Program-made: the position numbers and the translations under genes | Notes under the pieces: model-generated | What the model saw: the letters and a program-made list of their open reading frames with translations, nothing else | Told to the model about the DNA's origin: nothing | The model's database searches: none | Part shown: positions 35,001 to 42,897 of the stretch, one piece after another | How positions within the stretch are numbered: the stretch's first letter is position 1 | How the letters are laid out: every line of letters starts with the position of its first letter | NCBI RefSeq assembly: GCF_015351075.1 | Contig: NZ_JADKRS010000003.1 | Coordinates: forward strand, 310,001 to 374,000 | Direction of reading: 5' to 3' | DNA length: 64,000 bases | Source: Clavibacter sp. VKM Ac-2873 | GTDB lineage: Bacteria; Actinomycetota; Actinomycetes; Actinomycetales; Microbacteriaceae

Positions 35001-35466
35001 GGAGCAGGTTGCCGTTGGCCACGTTGACGCGGGCGACCGTGTCGTCGGAGAGCGTGATGTCCTGGAACGACATGTAGGGCAGTGCGCCGAGTCCTGGCGC
35101 GCCGACCGGCGTGCCAGCCGGTGCGCGGTTGGCGGTCCCTGCCTTGGTGAGCGAGCGGTCCGAGCTTGGGATCTTCCACTCGGTTGGCTCAGCCGCGGGC
35201 GTGCCCGCATCGGCCGGCTCCGCCGAAATGCTGCCGGGCGTCCAGACCGCGTCCTTAGCGGCCTTCTGGGCCTCGTCCTGCATCTGCTTGTTGACCTGCG
35301 CAGGATCCTGCGTCTGGTCCTCGAACTGGACCGGCCCTGCGGCGGTCTCGGCGGTGGCCGGCAATGCGCCAAGCCCCGTGATCATCACGGTGCTCGTCGC
35401 GATGATCGCGATCGTGCACCTCACTTTGCCGGCCGTACGCCGGCTCAAGACGCGTTGACCGCGCAT
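32062..35466 (-). CDS. Secreted Rhs/YD-repeat protein with hydrophobic C-terminal tip
   Basis: A 1134-residue protein. Residues 1-40 are a twin-basic Sec-type signal peptide (TIAIIATSTVMITGLGALPATAETAA). A linker of about 100 residues precedes a long array of YD repeats (YDYDAAGNPTKK, YTYDALSRVTSV, YSYDAAGNILTF) that in the family builds a closed cocoon. The Rhs core ends with RYIGGYQESTNLYKMGARYYDATLGRFTQMDP and NNSDPTGL, after which the variable tip begins. Here the tip is only about 60 residues: glycine-rich, hydrophobic, two helices, one Cys near each end (NCAG and QCD). That resembles a membrane-inserting peptide rather than a nuclease. A small membrane gene follows directly. Preceded by GGGGAG. 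Confidence 0.9.
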   Translation of the reverse strand: MRGQRVLSRRTAGKVRCTIAIIATSTVMITGLGALPATAETAAGPVQFEDQTQDPAQVNKQMQDEAQKAAKDAVWTPGSISAEPADAGTPAAEPTEWKIPSSDRSLTKAGTANRAPAGTPVGAPGLGALPYMSFQDITLSDDTVARVNVANGNLLLTANDGTSSAAGIGVRADRFYNGLSSSAGALGGGWSSVMSYMDFGLSVNSGETEAIFVGPNGFQAKFTKNSSGAWAAPAGFKATLNKGEFTWQLRYNENGEAYHFDVNTKRLIYHVDRNGIGLTNDWTTSATTYAVKDTSGRFTRVNHTTGTDPKITSILDSANRTTTYTRNGSGQLTKIEKPGGAVTTMTYDTTGRLSTLTVPSAPGTTTITFGYNTAHKVTKITQKSTSPTYGDKADVVTNFAYNSGNTVVTNPNGKASTFTYDNQGRVTSTKNPLNRTRSQTWTANSDIQTSTDALGSGSTPGNDTKFQYDGLNNATKTELPTGAAASAVYSAGAGCASSGGDSFQVKCSTDASGNTASYDYDAAGNPTKKADTTAGGTGAVEFERVYDNWDHTICGGSPGQLCSAKDGNGNVTRYNYDGMYNLIKVTPPAPQGATTYTYDALSRVTSVTDPRGKVTKYAYDVRDRQTVITFANGSTLAKTYYPNGLVQYDSDSFAGTKQYEYDTLGNTTSQIGALAGLNQKYSYDAAGNILTFEDTSGVTTNTYNGANELVTQREPGGVCPTSGNPAANSGCTLFEYNANSAETRRVFPAGAQMVTTIDKSGRTTQVQAKNAAGNVTADVAYTYAKDGKDTTTIQTRVSGKEEGVPAGAVTAYQYDSLNRLEIAEEKAGGNTNAMWAYSYDAAGNRLSQIRAGSTGGAQDTATDYRYNAANQLVGSSDDTTQWVYDAAGNQVKNGITGAVATYGDRGQVQSIGATNFAAFGEGNTDTQSATGGRSFSNSLLGLSRQTNTSASLVQNYSRTDDGEAVGFRISSSHYYVSDLLGSVIGMFSGAGIWEGGYSYSPYGEERATSTNSAVALNSLRYIGGYQESTNLYKMGARYYDATLGRFTQMDPSGQEKQPYAYASCNPINNSDPTGLNCAGAIAFGILAAIGVLASGVGVVVGAPTVFAGAAAAIGFIASVGGLGYAIADINAQCD

Positions 35467-35772
35467 TTTGCTCCCCTAGTCGTGAGTGGGCATCGTCACC
35501 CGTTCCTCAAGCTAGGGGTTTCCTAACAGTTCGGCCTCAAATCGCTGTTTTCACCCCCCACTTCTGGGGCGCTAATCGGCCGGACGCCCCTGTGGGACAC
35601 AGGGGGTGATCGTTTCGCAAGTCAGCGAAAGGGGGGACAAGCTGCATCTGGCGCTGGGCGCGAGCGGCGCCGGGGCTAAGTTGATGAAATGGGTAGTAGT
35701 GGCGCCTGACGGGTGGCCATGATGTGCACCGTGGGTACGAGAATCGTGCCCTGGGAAATCGGGGACAGAAAC
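35467..35772. promoter_or_regulatory. Divergent promoter region between Rhs and protease genes
   Basis: A 306-bp non-coding stretch. It holds CCCCTAG at 35473-35479 repeated in inverse as CTAGGGG at 35512-35518; a perfect hairpin CCCCTGTG-GGA-CACAGGGG at 35587-35605; and TTTCGC-N6-GCGAAA at 35613-35630. These are plausible operators shared by the two secreted-protein genes. I cannot place -10/-35 boxes with confidence. Confidence 0.5.
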
Positions 35773-37014
35773 ATGCGAGCACGTCAATATTGGATCACCG
35801 CTGCCGTGATTACGGCACTCGGAATTACGTCAGTCGCCCCAGCGTACGGGGCGGGGAACAGTCACGCTTTCGGAAAGGCGTCTACCAAAGTCGCCGTAGG
35901 TGAAATGGACGCTGAGTCACAGGATGCGGCTTTCATCGCGGAGGCCACCGGACGACCGTTTGAGGAGGTGTACGCGGAGAAGCACCGTCACATGCTCTTC
36001 GGGCAGGCACTCGCGAAGCTGCAGAGCGTCGACGGGTTCGCGTCCGCCGGCAAGGACGCCACCGGACCCGGGTACTGGGTCGCCTTCTCCGGCGACGTAC
36101 CCGCGGGCGCGCTCGAGCCGTTGAACGAGCTCGCGTCCGACGTGCGCACCACCACGGACGCGCCCCTCACCGCTGAGGAGCGATCGATTGCTGTCGCCGC
36201 CGCAGCCCAGAGCGTGCAGGCGCAGCTCGGTGCCGAGAGCGTCGAGGCCAGCATGAGCGAAGACGGCACCACCATCACCGCCGCAGCCGTCCTCCCCGCC
36301 ACCGCGCCCCTCACCGAGACCAGCGGCGCCGCGGCCGCAGGACAGGCCGCGGCCGAGGCCTCCGTCGACGGCGCGGCGCAGGTGCAGGTGCAGGTCGAGG
36401 TCGCTCTGACCGACGACGCTCCGGAACAGGAAGTCCTCTCCGGCGGCACGGCACTCGGCCTCGGCACCACCAGCCAGCTCGCCTGCACCGCCGGATTCAC
36501 CGTCCGGAACGCCCGCACCGCGGCCACCGGCCTCATCACTGCGTCCCACTGCCCGGACGACCTCAACTACGAGTCCCGCCCCATCCTCACCTTCGAGGGC
36601 CGCGGCGACAGCGCCCAGCTCGACCAGCAGTGGTTCAGCTCCACCGAGGCCGCGCAGGGCGAGTTCATCAGCCAGAAGGCCGGCTCCACCCTTCTCCGCC
36701 GCAAGGTCACGGCCGTCGCCGCACCCTTTGTCGGCATGTCGGTCTGCAAGTACGGCACCGTCACCGGCAACGGCTGCTCGACCGTGATCAACGGGCCCAC
36801 CACCACGGTGAACGCGAACGGCGTCACCTACGGGAACCTCTGGCAGGTCCAGAGCTACATCACTGCCGAGGGTGACAGCGGCGGCCCCTGGTTCTACGGC
36901 ACCACCGCCTACGGCATCCACTACGGCAACGTCCCCCGCGACGGCTCCGACCGCAGCGCCTTCACCTCGGTCACCTCGATCGAGGCAGCCACGGACCTGC
37001 GCGTCCTGCGCTAG
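35773..37014 (+). CDS. Secreted trypsin-like (S1) serine protease
   Basis: About 413 residues from ATG 35773, which follows GGGGA. Residues 1-29 are a Sec signal peptide (WITAAVITALGITSVAPAYG). A 200-residue propeptide-like region (Ala/Glu-rich) precedes the protease domain. The catalytic His259 lies in TASHC, Asp284 in AQLDQQW is the likely Asp, and Ser369 is in GDSGGPW. Cysteines near the His (CTAGF, SHC) and in VCKYG and GCST could form the usual two disulfides. It resembles streptogrisin- or Clavibacter Chp/Pat-1-type secreted proteases in general build, though longer. It is divergent from the Rhs gene, and could process Rhs or act independently. Confidence 0.87.
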   Translation: MRARQYWITAAVITALGITSVAPAYGAGNSHAFGKASTKVAVGEMDAESQDAAFIAEATGRPFEEVYAEKHRHMLFGQALAKLQSVDGFASAGKDATGPGYWVAFSGDVPAGALEPLNELASDVRTTTDAPLTAEERSIAVAAAAQSVQAQLGAESVEASMSEDGTTITAAAVLPATAPLTETSGAAAAGQAAAEASVDGAAQVQVQVEVALTDDAPEQEVLSGGTALGLGTTSQLACTAGFTVRNARTAATGLITASHCPDDLNYESRPILTFEGRGDSAQLDQQWFSSTEAAQGEFISQKAGSTLLRRKVTAVAAPFVGMSVCKYGTVTGNGCSTVINGPTTTVNANGVTYGNLWQVQSYITAEGDSGGPWFYGTTAYGIHYGNVPRDGSDRSAFTSVTSIEAATDLRVLR

Positions 37015-37026
37015 CCCGCGCGGCAC

Positions 37027-37065
37027 GACGAAGGCCCGCCGCTCACAGAGTGGCGGGCCTTCGTC
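37027..37065. terminator. Bidirectional terminator after the protease gene
   Basis: GACGAAGGCCCGCC (37027-37040) pairs perfectly with GGCGGGCCTTCGTC (37052-37065) around an 11-base loop. It ends one base before the coupling-protein tail's stop codon on the minus strand, and so can serve both convergent genes. Confidence 0.85.
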
Positions 37066-37500
37066 TCAGGCCCGGTGTGGGTACTCGTCGTCGTCGTAGA
37101 TCCCCGGTGGTTGCCGGTCGGGCTCGAAGAGCGCCGCCGGCGGCCGCTTGTAGGGCAGCGGCTGTGTGCTGCGAGAAGTCGTTCTCCCGCACGCCGCCGA
37201 GGTACGCGAACACGTCGGACGCGGAGAAGAGCTTCAGCATGCCTTCCTTGCCGAACACCGCGACGCCCTGCGACCAGGACTGGAAGACCGACATGATCGG
37301 GTCCCGCGCGACCCGAAGTGCGAGCACAGGTCAAGTCCCGCCACCGGCACACGTTCGCGGCCTCGTCGAGGATCCCGACCAGCGGCGCCCGCATGCGGCC
37401 GCCGGCGCTGCCGTCCGCGAGGGCCGTTGCCGCCTCGAGGGTCGCCGCGGTGAGGGCGGTGACGAGAGGGCCGGTCGTCCTGCGGGCCGCGACATCTGAC
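37066..37500 (-). pseudogene. VirD4/TraG-type coupling protein, C-terminal remnant (copy 2)
   Basis: Reading from about 37497 down the minus strand: VTALTAATLEAATALADGSA, then RAPLVGILDEAANVCRWRDL, typical of the TraM-recognition/ATPase region of coupling proteins. The frame then shifts to CSHFGSRG, shifts again to IMSVFQSWSQGVAVFGKEGM and LKLFSASDVFAYLGGV, breaks at ENDFSQHTAAA, and resumes as PYKRPPAALFEPDRQPPGIY to the TGA at 37066-37068. So at least three frameshifts or deletions have inactivated it. Intact proteins of this family deliver DNA to the conjugation channel. The same tail occurs at 31484-31567. Confidence 0.8.
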
Positions 37501-37519
37501 CCGATATGGCTCTTCGCAC

Positions 37520-37571
37520 GACGAGAGCCCGCCCCCGCGATCCATCCGGACCACGGGGGCGGGCTCTCGTC
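37520..37571. terminator. Terminator of the sugar ABC operon
   Basis: GACGAGAGCCCGCCCCCG (37520-37537) and its exact reverse complement (37554-37571) form an 18-bp stem with a 16-base loop, 15 bases beyond the permease stop on the minus strand. Confidence 0.85.
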
Positions 37572-37586
37572 GGGGGCGCGCCCGCA

Positions 37587-38468
37587 TCACCTCCCGGCGA
37601 GCGACCCGCCGATCCCGCCGACGCTGAAGTACTTGTTCAGCAGGGCGAAGATCAGCACGGGCGGCAGCATCATGATGACCGCGACCGCCATCACCGAGCC
37701 CCAGTCGGCCGCGTTCTGCTGGAAGAACGTGTTGAGGCCGATGGGGAGGGTGTACTTCGTGAAGTCCTGCAGGAACAGGAGCGCGATCAGGTAGTCGTTC
37801 CACGCCAGCAGGAACGAGAAGATCGCGGTCGACAGGATGCCCGGCAGGGAGTTCCGCAGCACGACGTGGATGAAGCCGCTGAACACGCTCGCGCCGTCCA
37901 TCCACGCCGCCTCCTCGAGGGTGATGGGGATGGAGTCGATGTAGGCCGCCATCATCCAGATCGCGACCGACATGGTCGACCCGATGTAGATGATCGCCAC
38001 GCCCTGCAGCGTGTTGATGAGCCCGAGCGCCGAGAACGTGATGAACAGCGGGATCGCCGCGGTCACCACCGGCAGGGCCTGCACCACGAACAGCACGAGC
38101 GAGTACCCGGAGACGAGCTTCGACCGCGAGCGGCTGAGCACGTAGCCGGCCGGCGCCGCGATCACGACCGAGACGAGCACGGTCACGAGCGCGACGATGA
38201 GGCTGTTTCCGAGCCAGATCATCACGTCGGTGCCGCCGAGCACGCGCTCGAAGTTCTCGAACGTGAACCCGGTGGCCGTGGAGTTCTGCCCCGGCTGGGT
38301 GGAGAGGAACAGCACCGCGAGGATGGGCGTGATCACCACAAGCGTGATCACCGCGATGAGCAGGAAGCGCCACCACTGGCCCTTCTGCTCGCGCTGCTTC
38401 GCGGAGGTCCGCTTGACGCCCCCGAGGGTCGCCGACGTGGCGCCCCCGACGGCGAGTGCCTGGCTCAT
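37587..38468 (-). CDS. Carbohydrate ABC transporter permease, MalG type
   Basis: A 293-residue inner-membrane permease with six helices after a 30-residue hydrophilic N-terminus. The EAA loop that contacts the ATPase reads LEEAAWMDGASVFSGFIHVVLRNSLPG. Its ATG overlaps the stop of the MalF-type gene (ATGA), so the two are co-translated and form the heterodimeric channel. No ATPase gene is in this operon, as usual for actinobacterial sugar importers that share MsiK. It is the last gene before the terminator at 37520-37571. Confidence 0.92.
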   Translation of the reverse strand: MSQALAVGGATSATLGGVKRTSAKQREQKGQWWRFLLIAVITLVVITPILAVLFLSTQPGQNSTATGFTFENFERVLGGTDVMIWLGNSLIVALVTVLVSVVIAAPAGYVLSRSRSKLVSGYSLVLFVVQALPVVTAAIPLFITFSALGLINTLQGVAIIYIGSTMSVAIWMMAAYIDSIPITLEEAAWMDGASVFSGFIHVVLRNSLPGILSTAIFSFLLAWNDYLIALLFLQDFTKYTLPIGLNTFFQQNAADWGSVMAVAVIMMLPPVLIFALLNKYFSVGGIGGSLAGR

Positions 38469-39460
38469 TCGATGTCCGCCTTCTTGATCTGCCGGTACAG
38501 CAGCGTCGACACGAGGACGAGCACGGCCGTCATCATGAAGGCCACCGCGGTCGCCGGGCCGGTCTGCAGGTTCTGGAACGCCTGCTGGTACGCCAGCACG
38601 ATCAGCGACGTCGTCGCGTTCACGGGACCGCCCTGCGTGAGCAGGAAGATCGTCGGGAAGTCGTTGACGCAGAAGATCGTCATCAGCACCCAGCTGATGT
38701 ACGTGGTGCGGGAGATGATCGGGAGGGTCACGCCGCGGAACGCCTGCCACGCGCTCGCGCCGTCCATCTTCGCCGCCTCGTAGACGTTGGTGTCCACCGA
38801 CGCCAGCGCCGACGACATCATCATCAGCATGAACGGGAAGCTGATCCACACCTTGAAGACGCAGACCACGATCTGCGCCAGCACCGGATCCCCGAGGAAG
38901 TTCGCGTCGGGGAACCCGAGCCTGTCCAGGATGATCGGCACCGGGCTCTGCGGCGTCGCCACCAGCCAGTTCCACGAGGTCGCCGAGACGACCACGGGGA
39001 CGATCCACGGCAGGAGGAGCAGCACCTTGAAGAACCCGTTGCCGGGGATCCGGGTGCGCAGCAGCAGCGCCAGCGCGAGCCCCACGATCCACGACCCGAA
39101 CACGCCCACGACCGTGAAGACGATCGTGAACGTGGTCGCGTTGCGGAACGACTCCGAGGTGAGCACGTTCGCGTAGTTCTCGAACCCGACGAACGGCGTC
39201 TGCCACGGCAGCGTCGACGGCGTGCCCTTCTGGAGGGACTGCAGGAACGAGTACACGACCGGGTAGACGTTGAGCAGCACGAGCAGGAGGAGGGACGGCA
39301 GCGCGAACAGCGCCAGCGTCTTCCCCGCCCGGCCGAGCGGCGTCTTCCCGCGGCCCGTCCGCGGCGCGCTCGGCGGGCGGCCGGGGCCGGCCACGCCGAC
39401 GCCGCGGCGGGCCAGCCCGATCTTGTCCGCGACGCGGGTGTCGCGGGTGTCGACGGCCAT
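38465..39460 (-). CDS. Carbohydrate ABC transporter permease, MalF type
   Basis: A 331-residue permease. Residues 1-45 are a hydrophilic, Gly/Arg-rich cytoplasmic extension; LALFALPSLLLLVLLNVYPVVYSF begins the first of six membrane helices. The EAA loop is VYEAAKMDGASAWQAFRGVTLPIISR. It works with the MalG-type permease, whose start it overlaps, and with the binding protein encoded 42 bases upstream. The transported sugar is not readable, but the operon also encodes an Idh-like sugar dehydrogenase. Confidence 0.92.
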   Translation of the reverse strand: MAVDTRDTRVADKIGLARRGVGVAGPGRPPSAPRTGRGKTPLGRAGKTLALFALPSLLLLVLLNVYPVVYSFLQSLQKGTPSTLPWQTPFVGFENYANVLTSESFRNATTFTIVFTVVGVFGSWIVGLALALLLRTRIPGNGFFKVLLLLPWIVPVVVSATSWNWLVATPQSPVPIILDRLGFPDANFLGDPVLAQIVVCVFKVWISFPFMLMMMSSALASVDTNVYEAAKMDGASAWQAFRGVTLPIISRTTYISWVLMTIFCVNDFPTIFLLTQGGPVNATTSLIVLAYQQAFQNLQTGPATAVAFMMTAVLVLVSTLLYRQIKKADIE

Positions 39461-39502
39461 CAGATCATCCCGTCCACTTCACGGCCCGGGGGACGACGCG
39501 GG

Positions 39503-40822
39503 TCACGCGCCGGCCTCCAGCTCCTTCTGCAGGGTCTCGAGGGAGGCCTTCGCCGTGACCGTGCCGCCGAGGACCGCCTGCGCGAACGAGATCGTCGGCT
39601 GCGTGCCGTCGACCTTGGTCACGTTCTGGAAGACCGTGTTCGAGCCGGGGGCGCCCCACGTCTTCGAGATGGGCTGCCAGTCGTTGAGGATCTTCAGGGT
39701 GTTCGGGTCGTCGGCGTAGGCCTCGTCGGCGATGGACTTCAGCGGCGGCAGGCCGATGCCCGTCTGCTTCGTCCAGAGCGACTTCATGTTCTGGTAGTAG
39801 TACGTGAGGAACGCCTCGCTGTTCTCCTGGCTCGGCGTCGACTTGTACATCATGATGTTGTTCGGGAAGTAGAGCGCGCCCTTCTCGCCGCCGGGGCCCA
39901 CGAGCGGGTCGCCCACCACCATCTGCGCGGCCGTCTCGGGCGTCACGTTGGCCGTGGCTCCCGCGCCGTCCCAGAACATGCCGAACGTGCCGGCGTCCAT
40001 CTGCTGGTACGCGTTGTCGGACGTGTAGGTGGCGCTGCGGGGATCCACGTAGCCGTTCTTCACCATGCCGAGCACCCACTCGACGGCCTGGATGTTGGCG
40101 TCGGTGACGACGTCCGGGTTCTGGTCGGCGTCGAAGAGGCCGCCGCCGTTGTTGATCATGTGGGCGACGATCTGGTGGAAGCCGGTGAAGGCGCCGGCGC
40201 CCGAGCGGGTGCCGTAGCCGTAGACGCCGATCTTCTTGAGGGCGGCGCACGCGGCCTCGTAGCTGTCCCAGTCGGTCGGCACGTCCGCGCCGGCCTTCTC
40301 GAGCAGGTCCTTGCGGTACCAGTACATGCGCATGTCGAGGTTGTACGGGACGGCCGCGTAGCCGTTGGCCGTCTTCAGGGTGTCGACGAGACCGGGCAGG
40401 AAGTCGTCGTAGATCCCGTTGCCCTTCCACGTCTCGATGAGGTCGTCGGCGTACGCGATCTTGCCCTGCGACTCGAACAGGAACGCCGTGGTGCCGCCGC
40501 CCGAGCTCACGGCCGGGCCGTTGTTGGCGGCGACCGCGGTCGAGAAGGTCTGCGTGAAGTTGGCCCACTGGACCTGCTGGTAGCTCACGGCGCCCATGCC
40601 GCTCGCCGGCTTGTAGGCCGCGGAGATCACCTTGTCCTCGGTGAGGAAGGCGGGCGCGCCCCAGGGCATGTTCCAGAACTTGAGGGGCGCGCCGGGCCCC
40701 GATGTGCCTCCGCCTCCGCTGCAGGCGGCGAGGAGGCCGACCGCCGCGGCGCCGACGCCCGCGCTCAGGAGGGATCGTCGGGTGAGGCCGTTGCCGAAGG
40801 CGCTGGATGACTGCTGTGGCAT
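39503..40822 (-). CDS. Extracellular sugar-binding lipoprotein (ABC transporter)
   Basis: A 439-residue solute-binding protein of family 1. The N-terminus has a twin-arginine-like LTRRSLLSAGVGAAAVGLLAAC, with the lipobox LAAC, so it is probably exported and lipidated at Cys34. The body follows the two-lobe fold: LKFWNMPWG, YAAVPYNLDMRMYWYRKDLLEKAG, PTDWDSYEAACAALKK and GTFGMFWDGAG are typical segments. It delivers sugar to the two permeases encoded downstream. Ligand unknown. Confidence 0.9.
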   Translation of the reverse strand: MPQQSSSAFGNGLTRRSLLSAGVGAAAVGLLAACSGGGGTSGPGAPLKFWNMPWGAPAFLTEDKVISAAYKPASGMGAVSYQQVQWANFTQTFSTAVAANNGPAVSSGGGTTAFLFESQGKIAYADDLIETWKGNGIYDDFLPGLVDTLKTANGYAAVPYNLDMRMYWYRKDLLEKAGADVPTDWDSYEAACAALKKIGVYGYGTRSGAGAFTGFHQIVAHMINNGGGLFDADQNPDVVTDANIQAVEWVLGMVKNGYVDPRSATYTSDNAYQQMDAGTFGMFWDGAGATANVTPETAAQMVVGDPLVGPGGEKGALYFPNNIMMYKSTPSQENSEAFLTYYYQNMKSLWTKQTGIGLPPLKSIADEAYADDPNTLKILNDWQPISKTWGAPGSNTVFQNVTKVDGTQPTISFAQAVLGGTVTAKASLETLQKELEAGA

Positions 40823-40876
40823 TTCTGACTCCGTTGTCCGGTGGTGCTGTGTGTGGTGGAAGGGAAGGGGCTGGGT

Positions 40877-41689
40877 CTAGGGGCGCGCGTCGGCGGCGAG
40901 CGCGGGCGCGGCGGCGAGGAGGGAGCGGAGGTCGGCGACGTCGTCGGGCACGCATCGGCCGTGGGCGGCGTCGCGGGCCAGGCGCATCGCCGTGCGGTGG
41001 CCGGACTCGAACACGACGGGGAGGTCCTCGCGGCCGGCGGCGTCCGTGACGCTCGCGCGCCCGGGTGCGGCGGTGCCCGGCGCGGGGAGGACGACGTGGG
41101 CGGCGCGGTCGCCGACGACGAGCCGGAAGGTCGCGCACGCGTGGGCGTGGGCGGTCACGACCGCGCTCACGATCACGTGGACGCCCGCGGCGGTCCGGCC
41201 CGAGAGCATCAGGTGGTCGGGCGTCGACGCGAGCGGCGCGAGCTCCGTCAGCGGGGATCCGACGAGGGCCTGCGTGGTGAGGGCGAGCGCGCGGGCTGCG
41301 CCCGGGAGGTCGTCGGTCGACGCGACGGTGGCACGCGCCTCGAACAGGGCGCCGGGGGCGACGAGCCGGTGGATCCGCGGGGCGACCCGGCGGACGGCCT
41401 CGTCGTGCCGCCACGGCACGTCGAGCACCACGGGGACGCCCGCCGCGGCCAGGCCGGCCAGCTCGGCATCGGCGGCGGTGCCGGGATCGAGCACGAGGAG
41501 GGCGCGCGCGCCGGAGCGGCCCGCGGCCGTCGCGCGACCGGCCCAGCCGTCGCCGCCGGCGACCACGACCACATCGCCCGCGTCGTCCGTGCGGCGGAAG
41601 GACTCGGGCAGCGAGGCGAGGGTCGCGACGGCCGCGTGCGCGTGGCTCGCCGACGCCGCGGGGTCGATGCGGAGGGTGAGGGCGGTCAT
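40877..41689 (-). CDS. Unknown protein of the sugar operon
   Basis: A 270-residue protein whose ATG overlaps the stop of the Idh-like gene by four bases (ATGA), so it is part of that operon. It begins TLRIDPAASASHAHAAVATLA and shows alternating strands and helices (DVVVVAGGDGWAGRATAAG, VVLDVPWRHDEAVRRVAP) like a Rossmann-type or C-terminal dehydrogenase half. Position suggests a partner or second domain of the dehydrogenase. I cannot name a family; no cofactor motif is complete. Confidence 0.65.
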   Translation of the reverse strand: MTALTLRIDPAASASHAHAAVATLASLPESFRRTDDAGDVVVVAGGDGWAGRATAAGRSGARALLVLDPGTAADAELAGLAAAGVPVVLDVPWRHDEAVRRVAPRIHRLVAPGALFEARATVASTDDLPGAARALALTTQALVGSPLTELAPLASTPDHLMLSGRTAAGVHVIVSAVVTAHAHACATFRLVVGDRAAHVVLPAPGTAAPGRASVTDAAGREDLPVVFESGHRTAMRLARDAAHGRCVPDDVADLRSLLAAAPALAADARP

Positions 41690-42813
41690 GCCGCGACCTC
41701 CGTCCGCGCGGCGCGGGCGTCGGATCCGGTCCCCGTCTCGGCGGGGACGGCGCCGCCCGCGCGGATGATCGCCGCGCTCTGCTCCGCGATGTCGGTCGCG
41801 AGGTCGAGGTCGGCGAGCTGCGCCCCCATGTCCACCGGCGCGGCCCGGCCGGTGATCACGTCGTGCACGTGCTCCCACTCGCCGAGGTAGCCGTTGTCGG
41901 CGTAGGGGCCCCAGCCGGTGGTGCCGCGGGCGTCGGTGAGGGTGGCGGTGCTGGATCCGGCGTGCACGTAGGAGAGGGAGAAGTCGAGGTGGAGGGTGCG
42001 GTCGCGCGCGACGGCGTCGAGCGTCCACTCCGGATCCCACGAGGCGCCGCCGATGCCGTGGATCTCGAGCACGCTCTCCCCCACCATCGCGACGATCTGG
42101 TAGCCCCAGGGCCGGAGGGCGCGCGCGCTGATCACGCGCGGGCGCCCGTCGGGCAGGAGGCGACGCGCGAGCGGGAGGTCGTGGATCGCGAGGCCGAGCA
42201 CGCCGCCGGTGACCGCGAGCGCCTGCGCCTCGACGTCCGGCTCGCCCGCGACGCGCGCGGCAGGGCGGCCGACGATCTCGGTGGCGGAGTCCTCGGAGTC
42301 CGGGTTCGGGGGGATGACGGCCGAGATGCGGACGGTGTGCGGCGCGCGGCCGCACGCGTCCCAGGCGTCGGCCGCGGCGATCCACGCGGGGTCGAACGCG
42401 TGCATGGTGCCGACGATCACGGGGACGCCGTGCTCGGCGGACGCACGGGCGATGGCCCGGCCCTCCGCGGCGGAGACGGCGAGCGGCTTCTCGCAGAGCA
42501 CGGCGCGCTTGCCGGCGCGGCACGCGGCGATGACCTGCTCGGCGTGGAAGCGGTTCGGGCTGCCGATGACGACGACGTCGACATCGGGATCCGCGATGAG
42601 CGCGTCCGCGTCGGTCGAGTGCCGTGCTCCCGCGCGGGCGGCGACGCGCTCGGCGACCTCGGCGTCGACGTCCATGACGTGGACCACCCGGAAGCGGTCG
42701 CCCATGCGCGCCAGCGTCGGCAGGTGGATGGCCTGCCCGACCGGCCCGGCCCCGACCAGGCCCACACCGAACACCTCTTCGCCCACGACGCCCTCGTCCC
42801 TAGCAATGATCAC
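41686..42813 (-). CDS. Gfo/Idh/MocA-family sugar dehydrogenase
   Basis: A 375-residue NAD(P)-dependent oxidoreductase. VGLVGAGPVGQAIHLPTLARM is the nucleotide-binding motif, VIGSPNRFHAEQ and CEKPLAV the family signatures, and GGVLGLAIHDLPLARRL carries the catalytic His/Asp pair. The start is uncertain: ATG 42813 or a GTG nine codons later, next to a GAGG. It leads the operon dehydrogenase - unknown protein - binding protein - two permeases, and is divergent from a TetR gene. The set fits uptake and oxidation of a sugar or polyol such as an inositol. Confidence 0.87.
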   Translation of the reverse strand: MIIARDEGVVGEEVFGVGLVGAGPVGQAIHLPTLARMGDRFRVVHVMDVDAEVAERVAARAGARHSTDADALIADPDVDVVVIGSPNRFHAEQVIAACRAGKRAVLCEKPLAVSAAEGRAIARASAEHGVPVIVGTMHAFDPAWIAAADAWDACGRAPHTVRISAVIPPNPDSEDSATEIVGRPAARVAGEPDVEAQALAVTGGVLGLAIHDLPLARRLLPDGRPRVISARALRPWGYQIVAMVGESVLEIHGIGGASWDPEWTLDAVARDRTLHLDFSLSYVHAGSSTATLTDARGTTGWGPYADNGYLGEWEHVHDVITGRAAPVDMGAQLADLDLATDIAEQSAAIIRAGGAVPAETGTGSDARAARTEVAA

Positions 42814-42818
42814 CGCGG

Positions 42819-42839
42819 AACGAATACTGACGCTTCGTT
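42819..42839. promoter_or_regulatory. Candidate operator for the sugar operon
   Basis: AACGAA and TTCGTT form a 6-bp inverted repeat with a nine-base spacer immediately upstream of the dehydrogenase ATG, in the 85-bp gap shared with the divergent TetR gene. Confidence 0.45.
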
Positions 42840-42897
42840 TACGATTGAGTCACTGTACGTCCGGGTCCACGCAGGCACAAGAGGGAGGATCCGCATC

